Source of the DNA: Candidatus Blautia excrementipullorum
Lineage (GTDB): Bacteria; Bacillota; Clostridia; Lachnospirales; Lachnospiraceae
Reading direction: 5' to 3'
NCBI GenBank assembly: GCA_019118645.1
Contig: DWYN01000013.1
Location: forward strand, 1 to 33,587
Length of the DNA: 33,587 bases
Shown: one piece after another, positions 23,824-31,851 of the stretch
How positions within the stretch are numbered: position 1 is the stretch's first letter
Layout of the letters: every line of letters begins with the position of its first letter
Made by a program: the position numbers and the translations under genes
The notes under the pieces: generated by a model
What the model saw: the letters and a program-made list of their open reading frames with translations, nothing else
The model's database searches: none
What the model was told of the DNA's origin: nothing

Positions 23824-24522
23824 CTACTCATCCTTAATCACATATCCCACACCGCGTACTGTCTGAATCATCTTTACAGAATAGACTTCGTCAATTTTTG
23901 AACGGAGAAAGCGGACATACACATCCACAACATTTGTTTCTCCCATATAGTCAAATCCACAGGCTTTTTCCAGAAGTGTTTCCCTGGAAAGCACGATGTC
24001 TTTATTTTCAAGAAGCGTCTCCAGCATCCGGAACTCGCGGTTCGTCAGATGAATCTCATCGCCGTCCCAGGTGACTTTGTGGCGCTTCGTTGACAAAGTC
24101 AGCTTTTTCCAGGTAAAAGGTCCCTCCTCTGTTCCCGTTTCCGCCCTGGCAGTTGTCCCGTGAAGCTTAAGGGCCACCCTGATTCTTGCCAGAAGCTCCT
24201 CTATCGCAAACGGTTTGGTTATATAGTCGATGGCTCCCGCGTCCAGTCCGGCCACTTTATCCATAACCGCATCTCTTGCAGTCAGAAGAATCACCGGCGT
24301 TGTATAATGGCCCTGCTGAAGACGGCGGAGAACTTCCAGGCCATTCAGGCCGGGCAGAAGAATATCCAGGAGAATCAGGTCAAAATGTCCGTTCTCCGCC
24401 ATATGCAGGCCCTCTCTCCCGTTTCCGCTCTTACTGACCTGGTAGCCTTCGTGGAGCAGTTCCAGCTCCACGAATCTCGCCAGTTTCTCCTCATCTTCTA
24501 TAATCAGAATATGTGCTCCCAT
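23824..24522 (-). CDS. OmpR/PhoB family response regulator
   Basis: The 232-residue regulator has a receiver domain (1-118) with acidic D10/E11, phospho-acceptor D53 (LILLDILLPG), T81 (ILLTARD) and K103 (ITKPF), and a C-terminal winged helix (about 135-230) with LTNREFRMLETLLENKDIVL, TNVVDVYVRFLRSKID and IQTVRGVGYVI. The usual AGADDY is AGAIDY (95-100). It precedes the kinase by 3 bases. The upstream neighbour encodes a UBA-DUF4342 membrane protein with a 107-base gap, and the direct repeats at 25260-25280 may be this protein's binding site. Confidence 0.94.
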   Translation of the reverse strand: MGAHILIIEDEEKLARFVELELLHEGYQVSKSGNGREGLHMAENGHFDLILLDILLPGLNGLEVLRRLQQGHYTTPVILLTARDAVMDKVAGLDAGAIDYITKPFAIEELLARIRVALKLHGTTARAETGTEEGPFTWKKLTLSTKRHKVTWDGDEIHLTNREFRMLETLLENKDIVLSRETLLEKACGFDYMGETNVVDVYVRFLRSKIDEVYSVKMIQTVRGVGYVIKDE

Positions 24523-24629
24523 TCGTTTCTCCCTGTCCTTGTTTTTCTTGGTTCTGACCGGCTGTCGGAATTCTTTTTCGGCTGATAAGGCTGCATGTCT
24601 CTTCTTTCCGCAGGATGTCCCGGCGGAAA

Positions 24630-25157
24630 TTACAGTTTTTCATACTCGTCCTTCACTCTGTCAGCCAGATCGCTGGCCTTATCCATCGCTTTATTGACTC
24701 CGTCCAGATTGTCCTTTCCCTTAAAAGAATACCGGCACTCAAAGAACAAAGCGACAATCATCACCGGGATCAGAATCTGCCAGAAGAAAAGCAGAAGCAG
24801 AGCCAGAGCCCATACCGGCATGTGGAAAATCTCTTCTTCTTTTCTTGTGATATAAAAGGAATTGTCCTTGCTTTTCTGAAGCAGAATCTTGCAGAGATGG
24901 CCAAGTTTCTTAAAAAAACTTTCCCTGCCTGTCTCTTCCTGCTCCTGGACTTTTTCCTTTACCGACACATATTGCGACTGTTCCTCATAATTGGTTGTAT
25001 AGGTTTCTTTTGCCGGAGATTTTACCTTGCCCTTTTTTTCCAGGTATACCATAGCGTCCAGAAGATCCCAGTCTGCTGCCTCCAGAGCCTCCTTTGCCTC
25101 CTCGTAAGATACATTGGCTCTCTCTCTTAGTTTTTCAACCTTTTCAAAATGTTCCAT
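24630..25157 (-). CDS. UBA-like and DUF4342 membrane protein
   Basis: The 175-residue protein has a UBA/TS-N-like helical domain at the N-terminus (about 1-43: VEKLRERANVSYEEAKEALE then AADWDLLDAMVYLEKKGKVK), a charged linker and a DUF4342 C-terminal part containing one or two hydrophobic segments (PVWALALLLLFFWQILIPVM, about 113-132), ending in a charged helix. Function unknown. The ATG at 25157 has an AAAAGGTG site 6 bases upstream; a GTG three codons earlier is less likely. It directly precedes the two-component system on the same strand, and I infer that they are co-transcribed, which would link this protein to envelope sensing. Confidence 0.82.
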   Translation of the reverse strand: MEHFEKVEKLRERANVSYEEAKEALEAADWDLLDAMVYLEKKGKVKSPAKETYTTNYEEQSQYVSVKEKVQEQEETGRESFFKKLGHLCKILLQKSKDNSFYITRKEEEIFHMPVWALALLLLFFWQILIPVMIVALFFECRYSFKGKDNLDGVNKAMDKASDLADRVKDEYEKL

Positions 25158-25259
25158 AATTTTCACCTTTTCCCTTCAAAGTTTTTTCTATTTGGAAGTT
25201 GTTCTTTCCTCTTTACAGCTCATACTTTAGCAAAGCTTTCTTAATTCATCTTTGAAGGA

Positions 25260-25280
25260 AGATTAAAATCAGATTAAAAT
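25260..25280. promoter_or_regulatory. Direct repeats of 11-bp period, possible response regulator site
   Basis: AGATTAAAAT occurs at 25260-25269 and again at 25271-25280, one base apart, so the two centres are 11 bp apart. OmpR/PhoB-type regulators bind tandem repeats with this spacing. The repeats are 103 bases upstream of the UBA-DUF4342 start and 737 upstream of the regulator gene, an arrangement fitting autoregulation of the operon. Confidence 0.5.
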
Positions 25281-25295
25281 TTTATTATTGTCTTT

Positions 25296-26168
25296 TCAGC
25301 TCTTTTTCGCCGTCCGCATATTATAGAGAAACATTCCAAGAGAAGCCAGAATAATCAGCACATACCCCAGGAAACTCCAGCTGTCCGGTATTTCCCCGAA
25401 CAGGATAAAGCCCAGAAAAGTGGCAAAAATAATCTGGGAATAATCAAAAATAGAAATTTTTCCCGCCGGAGCGTAAGTGTAGGCAGTTGTTATGGTAAAC
25501 TGCCCTCCGGCCGCAAATAATCCTGCCATCAGAAGAGTTCCCAGCTGTCCGGCTGTCATCGGCGCATAGTCAAAAATCAGCCAGGGCAGCAAAAGCACAC
25601 AGGAAAACATAGAAAAATAGAATACAATCACAGGTCCTTTAATTCCATGGGTGCCGAGCACACGAACCATAGTGTATGCGATTCCCGCTCCCAGTCCTCC
25701 GCAGACTCCGATCAGGGCCGGGATAAGTGCCGCATTCTGGAATCCCGGTTTTACTACAAAAAGACAGCCCGCAAAAGCCAGAAGCACACAGGCGGCCTGC
25801 GCAGGTTTGATTTTTTCCTTCAAAATCAGGAAGGAAAAAATAATGGCAAAAAACGGAGACAGCTTGTTCAGAATAGACGCGTCTGCTACCAGCAGATGGT
25901 CTATGGCGTAGTAATTGCACAGAATGCCAAGCGTGCCGAAAAGACAGCGCAAAGCCAGGGGCGGCCAGTATCTTTTATTGACAACAGGCGCCGTACGGCT
26001 TCTGAAAAGAATCGCCGCCGCGAATACTGCCGCCACAAGATTTCTGAAAAAGCTCTTCTGCATCGTCGGCAGATCTCCTGCCAGCCGGACACTTACATTC
26101 ATACATGCAAAAAAGAATGCCGACAGGATAATCATAATCATACCTTTTACATAATTTTCCTGTTTCAT
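25296..26168 (-). CDS. EamA/DMT family transporter
   Basis: The 290-residue membrane protein has ten hydrophobic segments in two EamA repeats, as in drug/metabolite exporters (RhaT/YdcZ relatives). The first begins KGMIMIILSAFFFACMNVSV (about 9-28), with the repeat hinge LKEKIKPAQAACVLLAFAG (about 114-132); the second half includes GGQFTITTAYTYAPAGKISI (about 218-237) and FGEIPDSWSFLGYVLIILAS. The ATG at 26168 is chosen because the sequence after it is membrane-like; the ribosome binding site AAAGG is 12 bases away, so the start is not certain. An upstream in-frame extension of 23 residues looks non-coding. Substrate unknown. Confidence 0.87.
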   Translation of the reverse strand: MKQENYVKGMIMIILSAFFFACMNVSVRLAGDLPTMQKSFFRNLVAAVFAAAILFRSRTAPVVNKRYWPPLALRCLFGTLGILCNYYAIDHLLVADASILNKLSPFFAIIFSFLILKEKIKPAQAACVLLAFAGCLFVVKPGFQNAALIPALIGVCGGLGAGIAYTMVRVLGTHGIKGPVIVFYFSMFSCVLLLPWLIFDYAPMTAGQLGTLLMAGLFAAGGQFTITTAYTYAPAGKISIFDYSQIIFATFLGFILFGEIPDSWSFLGYVLIILASLGMFLYNMRTAKKS

Positions 26169-26303
26169 AAATTTCTCATACCTTTCAATGTCAGATTTTC
26201 CTTCCATATCATAGCACTGTATCGCCTGCCGGTACACTAAAATTTCCGGGCTGCCCGTCCGGCATCTTTCAGCAGTTCTTTCGAAAGTCTCTGTTATCCC
26301 CAG

Positions 26304-26332
26304 TAGACAACATTCCCTGTCTTTTATATAAT
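26304..26332 (+). promoter_or_regulatory. Promoter for the GNAT gene at 26384
   Basis: TAGACA (26304-26309), a 17-base spacer and a perfect TATAAT (26327-26332), 51 bases before the start codon. Confidence 0.75.
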
Positions 26333-26383
26333 AAGTGTGAATAAAGCCAACGAAACAGCTGAAAGCTAAAGGAGAAGATCTTT

Positions 26384-26875
26384 ATGGAAATAACTATAAG
26401 AAAATTTAAGAAAAGTGATATCAAAGACGCTGTCCTTATCTGGAATCAGGTAGTTGAGGACGGAACAGCGTTTCCTCAGACAGAACTTCTGAATGAGGAA
26501 ACAGGGCTGGCTTTTTTTGAGGAGCAGTCCTTTACCGGAATTGCCTGCAGCGCCTGTTCAGGAGAACCTGTGGGACTTTATATCCTTCATCCCAATAATG
26601 TAGGGCGCTGCGGACATATCTGCAACGCCAGCTACGCCGTAAGGCGGGATGCCCGTGGACAGCATGCGGGAGAGGCCCTTGTGCGCCACTGTCTTTCCAT
26701 GGCAAAAGAGCTGGGATTCCGTATTCTTCAGTTCAATGCTGTTGTCCGCTCCAATACAGCCGCTCTGGCCCTTTACAAAAAGCTGGGATTCACTCAGCTT
26801 GGAATTATCCCGGGAGGGTTCCGCCTGAAAGACGGTTCCTACGAAGACATCATTCCCCATTACCATCTTCTGTAA
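26384..26875 (+). CDS. GNAT family N-acetyltransferase
   Basis: The 163-residue enzyme has all GNAT elements: MEITIRKFKKSDIKDAVLIW (1-20), VGLYILHPNNVGRCGHICNA (63-82), acetyl-CoA motif A SYAVRRDARGQHAGEALVRH (83-102, R-G-Q-H-A-G loop) and motif B FNAVVRSNTAALALYKKLGF (118-137), ending in a PGGF..KDGSYEDIIPHYHLL segment typical of phosphinothricin-acetyltransferase-like GNATs. A GGAGAAG site precedes the ATG. It is divergent from the EamA gene, and each has its own promoter. Substrate unknown. Confidence 0.88.
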   Translation: MEITIRKFKKSDIKDAVLIWNQVVEDGTAFPQTELLNEETGLAFFEEQSFTGIACSACSGEPVGLYILHPNNVGRCGHICNASYAVRRDARGQHAGEALVRHCLSMAKELGFRILQFNAVVRSNTAALALYKKLGFTQLGIIPGGFRLKDGSYEDIIPHYHLL

Positions 26876-26939
26876 CAAAACAGCCGTCCGTTTTCACAGA
26901 ACTCCCTGTTTCCATCCTCTGCTTTCTGTCCTTTCCGGA

Positions 26940-27326
26940 TCAGGCCCGGAAGGCTTCCGCAATTCCGCTGAGTCCATATCTGTCCGCCAGATCCTGAATT
27001 CCCGTCATAATCTCCTCTCTGCTGAAATCATGCTCTTCCAGAAAATCATCAGACTTTCCATTCAGCGCATAGTAGAACAACAATCCTGCCTCAAGATTCC
27101 TGCGGTCCTCATCTCCCTCTCCGGAAGTCAGGTCATACAAACGGTTTTCCGCCTCATCAATCTTCCCTGCCTCCATCAGCTCCAGCAGCCCCTCCAGAGT
27201 CTCTCTTGTCTCCTGGTCATCCAGAATCTCCGGAGTCAGCTCCGGCGCATCTACCTGAAACAGCATTTTTATTACTGCCCTCACCATTTCGCGGATCTGA
27301 CGCAGTATGTAATCATCCTGCAGCAT
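26940..27326 (-). CDS. DUF6483 family protein
   Basis: The 128-residue, mostly helical acidic protein starts MLQDDYILRQIREMVRAVIK, which fits the DUF6483 family of short Firmicutes proteins (first helix followed by F.VDAPELTPEILDDQETRET). It has TPR-like helical pairs (about 40-100, LEGLLELMEAGKIDEAENRL then LEAGLLFYYALNGKSDDFLE), but no known activity. The ATG at 27326 has GGAGAAA upstream, and the 19 extra codons before it look non-coding. It is convergent with the GNAT gene (64-base gap) and divergent from sdaAB. Confidence 0.78.
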   Translation of the reverse strand: MLQDDYILRQIREMVRAVIKMLFQVDAPELTPEILDDQETRETLEGLLELMEAGKIDEAENRLYDLTSGEGDEDRRNLEAGLLFYYALNGKSDDFLEEHDFSREEIMTGIQDLADRYGLSGIAEAFRA

Positions 27327-27464
27327 ACAAATTTCTCCTTTCTTCTTCCGGTCCCCGCATCCGGTTCCGGAAAGCCCCGGCATCCTGCTTCCCGGCGCTT
27401 TTTTGTTTCCGTATTAGCTTATCACAAAGCCGCTCCGTGTTCCAGTGAATTTTCTGAGAAGATA

Positions 27465-27493
27465 TGGAAAACTTCCCGTCTCAATGATATAAT
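27465..27493 (+). promoter_or_regulatory. Promoter for the serine dehydratase operon
   Basis: TGGAAA (27465-27470), a 17-base spacer and the extended -10 TGATATAAT (27485-27493), about 85 bases before sdaAB. No T-box features were recognised in the leader. Confidence 0.65.
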
Positions 27494-27576
27494 CGAGGCA
27501 CCAGGTTATCCGAAAATTTATGCATTTTTCCTTTTAGAATGGATATCCTAAGTTTATTTTCAGAAAGGAACCATTT

Positions 27577-28245
27577 ATGGCATTTATTAGTGTATTTGAC
27601 GTAATCGGGCCAAATATGATCGGTCCGTCCAGCTCTCATACGGCAGGGGCCTGCTCCATTGCTCTTCTGGCTCAGAAAATGGCTCCCGGTCCCATTATAT
27701 CGGCAGATTTCACTCTGTATGGCTCATTTGCAAGGACCTACCAGGGCCACGGCACAGACCGGGCGCTGCTGGGCGGCATCATGGGTTTTTCCACAGATGA
27801 TAAACGCATACCGGATTCCTTCCGTATTGCCCGGGAAAGGGGACTTGCTTTTCATTTTTCCGTAAACAAAGAGGAAGAAGAAGTTCATCCCAATACAGTA
27901 GATATCTGCATGACTACTCAAAACGGAAAAACGCTGACCGTCCGGGGAGAGTCCCTGGGAGGAGGCAAGGTGCGGATTACCAGAATCGATCATGTGGAGG
28001 TGGATTTCTCCGGGGAATACAGCACGCTCATTGTTATTCATTCCGACAGACCGGGAGTGGTCGCCCACATTACCAGGTGTCTCAGCGATAAAAATGTGAA
28101 TATCGCTTTTATGAAGCTTTTCCGCGAGGCTAAGGGACAGACGGCATACAGCATAGTGGAATCTGACGGAAGGCTCCCGGAAGATATCTCTGTTTCTGTC
28201 CGGGAAAATCCATATGTGCAGGACGTCATGCTGGTACAGACCTGA
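27577..28245 (+). CDS. sdaAB: L-serine ammonia-lyase, iron-sulfur-dependent, beta subunit
   Basis: The 222-residue beta subunit works with SdaAA to deaminate L-serine to pyruvate and ammonia. The N-terminus has the serine-binding loop SVFDVIGPNMIGPSSSHTAG (5-24). The C-terminal part is an ACT domain (about 148-220; LIVIHSDRPGVVAHITRCLS then DKNVNIAFMKLFRE), which in related enzymes helps allosteric control. The AAAGGA site precedes the ATG. The alpha gene follows 53 bases downstream, making the usual beta-alpha pair. Serine breakdown of this type is common in amino-acid-fermenting gut anaerobes. Confidence 0.97.
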   Translation: MAFISVFDVIGPNMIGPSSSHTAGACSIALLAQKMAPGPIISADFTLYGSFARTYQGHGTDRALLGGIMGFSTDDKRIPDSFRIARERGLAFHFSVNKEEEEVHPNTVDICMTTQNGKTLTVRGESLGGGKVRITRIDHVEVDFSGEYSTLIVIHSDRPGVVAHITRCLSDKNVNIAFMKLFREAKGQTAYSIVESDGRLPEDISVSVRENPYVQDVMLVQT

Positions 28246-28298
28246 CATAGTTCTGTCAGAACAGTCTTCATTATTTATCCAAGGAGGAGGAACTATTC

Positions 28299-29174
28299 AT
28301 GGACTTTAAAAACGGCTCGGAGCTCCTGGAGCTCTGCAGGGAAAATAATTGTTCAATCTCTGATATTATGAAAAGAAGAGAATGTGAGCTGGGGGAGACG
28401 GATCTTTCCAGTATCACCGCTCAAATGACAAAAGCCTGGGAAATTATGAAGGAATCCGCCTCTGCGCCGATTGCGGCTCCCCGCCGTTCCATCGGCGGCC
28501 TTATAGGCGGAGAAGCCCGGCTTCTCGACAGACATCTCTCCTCTCACCAATCCATCTGCGGAACCATTCTGTCCCGTGCTGTCACCTACGCCTGCGCTGT
28601 TTTGGAAATCAATACTTCTATGGGACTGATTGTAGCCGCGCCCACCGCCGGCTCTTCCGGTGTTGTACCCGGACTTCTCCTTGCTTTAAAAGAAGAGTAT
28701 GATATCGCTGACGAAAAAATTGTCGATGTTCTCTTTAATGCAGGCGCTGTGGGCTATCTGGCCATGCGGAACGCCACCGTGGCGGGAGCTGTGGGCGGAT
28801 GTCAGGCCGAAATCGGCGTTGCTTCCGCTATGGCCGCCTCCGCTGCCGCAGAGCTTATGGGGGGAGAGCCGGAACAGTGTCTTGGAGCCGCTTCCACCGT
28901 TCTTATGAATATGCTCGGGCTGGTCTGCGATCCTATCGGCGGACTGGTAGAATGTCCCTGCCAGAGCCGCAATGCCGCCGGAGTGGCCAATGCCCTTACC
29001 GCAGCGGAAATGGCTCTCAGCGGTATCCGCCAGATCATTCCATTTGATGAAATGCTTGCCGCTATGTATTCTGTCGGAAAAAGAATGCCGTCAGAGCTGA
29101 GAGAAACCGCCCTTGGCGGCTGTGCCGCAACACCTTCCGGGTGCAGCTTTACCTGCGGAGGTATTCTTAAATGA
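28299..29174 (+). CDS. sdaAA: L-serine ammonia-lyase, iron-sulfur-dependent, alpha subunit
   Basis: The 291-residue catalytic subunit holds the [4Fe-4S] cluster. Conserved parts are APTAGSSGVVPGLLLAL (113-129), NAGAVGYLAMRNATVAGAVG (147-166), CDPIGGLVECPCQSRNAAGV (first cluster ligand region) and the C-terminal GGCAATPSGCSFTCGGILK with a further cysteine. AAGGAGGAGG precedes the ATG. The last codon and stop overlap the next gene by 4 bases (ATGA, 29171-29174), implying translational coupling to a GNAT acetyltransferase. The enzyme is oxygen sensitive, fitting an anaerobe. Confidence 0.97.
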   Translation: MDFKNGSELLELCRENNCSISDIMKRRECELGETDLSSITAQMTKAWEIMKESASAPIAAPRRSIGGLIGGEARLLDRHLSSHQSICGTILSRAVTYACAVLEINTSMGLIVAAPTAGSSGVVPGLLLALKEEYDIADEKIVDVLFNAGAVGYLAMRNATVAGAVGGCQAEIGVASAMAASAAAELMGGEPEQCLGAASTVLMNMLGLVCDPIGGLVECPCQSRNAAGVANALTAAEMALSGIRQIIPFDEMLAAMYSVGKRMPSELRETALGGCAATPSGCSFTCGGILK

Positions 29175-29614
29175 ATATTTTTGAATTAACTGCAGACAAA
29201 AAGCGATACATGGATCTGCTTCTGCTTGCCGATGAGCAGGAATGCATGATAGAGAAGTATTTGGATAGAGGCACCATGTTTGTTTTGAATGATAATGGTG
29301 TCAAAGCCGTTTGCGTTGTAACGGATGAAAACAATGGCATTCTGGAAATAAAGAATATTGCAGTGGAACCGGCAAGCCAGAGAAAGGGCTATGGCAAACA
29401 GCTTATTCAGTTTCTGAAAGACAAATACAATGGAGCTTTTAAAATATTACAGGTCGGAACCGGCGACAGTCCACTGACGGTTCCTTTTTATGAAAGCTGC
29501 GGCTTCAAAAAGACACACTGTATCAAAAATTTCTTTGTTGACAACTACGACCATCCTATTTATGAGTGCGGCAAACAGCTTATCGATATGGTTTATTTGC
29601 AAATGAAGATCTGA
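29171..29614 (+). CDS. GNAT family N-acetyltransferase coupled to sdaAA
   Basis: The 147-residue protein carries GNAT motif A as IKNIAVEPASQRKGYGKQLI (about 56-75, Q-R-K-G-Y-G loop) and motif B VPFYESCGFKKTHCIKNFFV (about 105-124), followed by NYDHPIYECGKQLIDMVYLQ, which resembles the YvbK-like branch. Its start overlaps the sdaAA stop by 4 bases, so it is translated from the serine dehydratase message. A role in amino acid metabolism is only inferred from that. Codon use differs slightly from its neighbours (more AAA, AAT and TTT), hinting at a separate origin. Confidence 0.87.
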   Translation: MNIFELTADKKRYMDLLLLADEQECMIEKYLDRGTMFVLNDNGVKAVCVVTDENNGILEIKNIAVEPASQRKGYGKQLIQFLKDKYNGAFKILQVGTGDSPLTVPFYESCGFKKTHCIKNFFVDNYDHPIYECGKQLIDMVYLQMKI

Positions 29615-29656
29615 AAATTTTACAGTATTTCAGCCAGGGACATCCCGTAAAATCAA

Positions 29657-29682
29657 GTGAAATCCAGGATTCACAATTTTTT
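29657..29682 (+). terminator. Possible terminator after the serine dehydratase operon
   Basis: A short stem (GTGAA.T 29657-29663 with ATTCAC 29669-29674) precedes AATTTTTT. Just upstream ATTTTAC (29616-29622) and GTAAAAT (29647-29653) form a second inverted repeat around GGGA-CA-TCCC. The stems are weak. Confidence 0.4.
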
Positions 29683-29691
29683 CACAGAAAA

Positions 29692-29734
29692 TTAGCACTC
29701 ACCTCTTGACAGTGCTAGCAATAAGTGCTATAGT
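29692..29734 (+). promoter_or_regulatory. CIRCE operator overlapping the hsp20 promoter
   Basis: TTAGCACTC (29692-29700), nine bases, then CAGTGCTAG (29710-29718) matches the HrcA operator TTAGCACTC-N9-GAGTGCTAA at 16 of 18 positions. The -35 TTGACA (29706-29711) lies inside it and, after 17 bases, the -10 TATAGT (29729-29734) follows. HrcA binding would hide the -35, so this heat-shock gene should be induced when HrcA is inactivated by heat. Confidence 0.85.
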
Positions 29735-29854
29735 ACAACTAGAACAAAGGAAGGGGAACAAAAAAGAGAACAGCAATCTGTTGTATCTCCTGACAGACCT
29801 CCCGGTTCTGAGAAGAAGAATAATTGCAGATTTTTTATAAAGGAGAGATGACTT

Positions 29855-30307
29855 ATGTTAATGCCTAGTATTTTTGGAGAAAATTTATTTGATGATGATT
29901 GGATGAGTTTCCCATTTGACAGAGATTTCTGGGGAAAGAAAAATCCGCTGTACGGAAAACATGCGCAGAACATGATGAAGACAGATATCCGTGAGACAGA
30001 GGGCACCTATGAGCTGGATGTGGATCTTCCGGGATTTAAGAAAGATGAAATCAAAATTCAGCTGAAAGACGGCTATCTTACCTTGTCTGCTGCCAAAGGC
30101 CTTGATAAAGACCAGAAGGATGAAAAAGGCAGCTATATCCGCAGAGAGCGTTATGCAGGCGCTATGCAGAGAAGCTTCTATGTAGGCGAAGCTGTTACTC
30201 AGGATGAAATTCATGCAAAGTATGAAGATGGTATCCTGAAAATCTCTATTCCGAAAAAAGATCTGAAAAAAGTTGAACATAAAGGATATATTTCTATCGA
30301 AGGCTGA
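29855..30307 (+). CDS. hsp20: Hsp20 family small heat shock protein
   Basis: The 150-residue chaperone holds unfolding proteins in solution without ATP. After a short N-terminus with FGENLFDDDWMSFPFD (6-21) comes the alpha-crystallin domain (about 44-140): DIRETEGTYELDVDLPGFKK (about 46-65), DEIKIQLKDGYLTLSAAKG and RSFYVGEAVTQDEIHAKYED then GILKISIPKKD (GILxIxIPK is a hallmark). AAGGAG precedes the ATG. The 120-base leader comes from the CIRCE-controlled promoter. A strong terminator follows 22 bases downstream. Confidence 0.96.
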   Translation: MLMPSIFGENLFDDDWMSFPFDRDFWGKKNPLYGKHAQNMMKTDIRETEGTYELDVDLPGFKKDEIKIQLKDGYLTLSAAKGLDKDQKDEKGSYIRRERYAGAMQRSFYVGEAVTQDEIHAKYEDGILKISIPKKDLKKVEHKGYISIEG

Positions 30308-30328
30308 TGCCTTTTCCCTCCTATATTC

Positions 30329-30356
30329 CGGGGCCTCTGTTGAGGTCCCGTTTTTT
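30329..30356 (+). terminator. Terminator of hsp20
   Basis: A 9-bp stem with one G-T pair, CGGGGCCTC (30329-30337) and GAGGTCCCG (30342-30350), tetraloop TGTT, followed by six T residues. Confidence 0.93.
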
Positions 30357-30410
30357 ATTGGCCAGATATCACTCGGTTTTTTTCTTTTTTATGGTCCGGT
30401 CAAAATACAT

Positions 30411-30439
30411 TTGACAGCATATTCTCCTCTCTTTACAAT
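30411..30439 (+). promoter_or_regulatory. Promoter of the PatB-like gene
   Basis: TTGACA (30411-30416), a 17-base spacer and TACAAT (30434-30439), about 117 bases before the start at 30556. Confidence 0.75.
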
Positions 30440-30555
30440 AATTTCAGGTACAGTTTTTATTCTGTTTTTCAGAATTGCAGTGTTATCAAAGTTTTGTATA
30501 AAGCTGCTTCAATGGGCTGAGACTGTATCATTTCAGAAGAAAGGCGGATTTCTCT

Positions 30556-31788
30556 ATGAAATATGATTTTACAACAATCATGGACCGGCATGGAAAAGAT
30601 GCCATTGCCGTTGATATTCCATGCTCCGGAGGCGGGGAAGGCTTTTTCGCATGTGCCTCTATGAAAAAAGGCTTCTCTGTTATCCCCATGTGGGTGGCAG
30701 ATATGAACTTTCCCACTGTTCCCACGATCCCTCAGGCAATCACGGAACGTGCCGCCCATCCGGCCTACGGTTACTTTCAGGCCCAGGATGCCTATTACAA
30801 CGCTATTATTCATTGGCACGAGGCAGGTTACGGCACTTCCGGATTAACGGCTGAATGCATCGGATATGAAAACGGAGTCCTTGGAGGAGTGGTCAGCGCT
30901 CTTCGCGTTTTCTGCCGGCCCGGAGATTCCATTATTATTCAGTCTCCCACATATATCGGTTTTACCCACTGCGCAGCTGACAATGGATGGAATCTTGTTC
31001 TCAATCCCCTGATCCAGGATGAAAACGGAGTCTGGCGCATAGACTACAGGGATCTGGAAGAAAAAGTTTCCCGTCTGAAAATCCATGCCGCGATTTTCTG
31101 CTCTCCCCATAATCCGTCCGGACGGGTGTGGGATCCCTGGGAAATCAGAAAATTGATGGATATTTACCAAAAGTACGATGTATATGTTGTCTCTGATGAA
31201 ATCTGGGCCGATCTTACCATGCCCGGTTTTCATCATACTCCCACACAGATGATTTCCGAGGACGCCCGGATGCGTACCGTTGCACTTTATGCACCGTCAA
31301 AGACATTTAATCTGGCCGGTCTGGTAGGGTCTTATCATGTGATCTACAATCCCTATATAAGGGATCGGGTGACAAAATCCGGTGCTGCCACACACTATAA
31401 TTCCATGAATATGCTCTCCATGCATGCCCTCATCGCCGCATACGGCAGAGAAGGCCGGGAATGGGTGGATGAGCTGCGTCAGGTTTTAAACCGAAATCTG
31501 GAATATGCCGTTTCTTTTATCCACAGTCATTTTCAGGGGGTAAAGACTTCCATGCCTCAGGGAACTTACATGCTCTTCCTGGACTGTACGGAATGGTGCC
31601 GGGAGAATCACACCGATATCGAAGCTCTGCAGCGCGCCGGTATAGAGGTGGGCGTAATCTGGCAGGACGGCCGCCCCTTCCACGGCAGCTGCCATATTCG
31701 ACTGAATCTCGCTCTCCCCTACAGCCTTGTAGTGGAAGCATTTGACCGACTGGAAAAATATGTTTTTCATAGTACCTCCGGCAGATAA
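30556..31788 (+). CDS. patB: MalY/PatB family C-S lyase or aminotransferase
   Basis: The 410-residue PLP enzyme of fold type I belongs to the MalY/PatB group, which cleaves cystathionine or cysteine and may also act as an aminotransferase. MWVADMNFPTVPTIPQAI (45-62) is the group's characteristic start, then PAYGYF (69-74), CSPHNPSGRVWDPWE (183-197), VVSDEIWADL (212-221) and the Schiff-base lysine in APSKTFNLAGLVGSYHVI. PRPFHGSCHIRLNLALP near the end is also typical. AAAGGCGGA precedes the ATG. It has its own promoter. The symbol marks the family; the actual substrate is untested. Confidence 0.88.
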   Translation: MKYDFTTIMDRHGKDAIAVDIPCSGGGEGFFACASMKKGFSVIPMWVADMNFPTVPTIPQAITERAAHPAYGYFQAQDAYYNAIIHWHEAGYGTSGLTAECIGYENGVLGGVVSALRVFCRPGDSIIIQSPTYIGFTHCAADNGWNLVLNPLIQDENGVWRIDYRDLEEKVSRLKIHAAIFCSPHNPSGRVWDPWEIRKLMDIYQKYDVYVVSDEIWADLTMPGFHHTPTQMISEDARMRTVALYAPSKTFNLAGLVGSYHVIYNPYIRDRVTKSGAATHYNSMNMLSMHALIAAYGREGREWVDELRQVLNRNLEYAVSFIHSHFQGVKTSMPQGTYMLFLDCTEWCRENHTDIEALQRAGIEVGVIWQDGRPFHGSCHIRLNLALPYSLVVEAFDRLEKYVFHSTSGR

Positions 31789-31819
31789 GAAATTCTGAAT
31801 TTACAGCGTCTTTAAAATA

Positions 31820-31851
31820 TATTGAATATTCAATACAGGCAGTGTTATAAT
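31820..31851 (+). promoter_or_regulatory. Promoter with 16-bp perfect palindrome over its -35, for the phosphoribosyltransferase-like gene
   Basis: TTGAAT (31822-31827), an 18-base spacer and an extended -10 TGTTATAAT (31843-31851) form a promoter. Its -35 lies in the perfect palindrome TATTGAATATTCAATA (31820-31835), a good operator candidate. A leader hairpin CCTCTTTT-TCAG-AAAAGAGG (31873-31892) stands just before the AAAGGAGG site. Confidence 0.65.

Noticed and set aside
27384-27576. T-box or amino acid riboswitch before sdaAB
   Set aside because: No T-box sequence, specifier loop or antiterminator was recognised, and the leader after the promoter is only about 75 bases.
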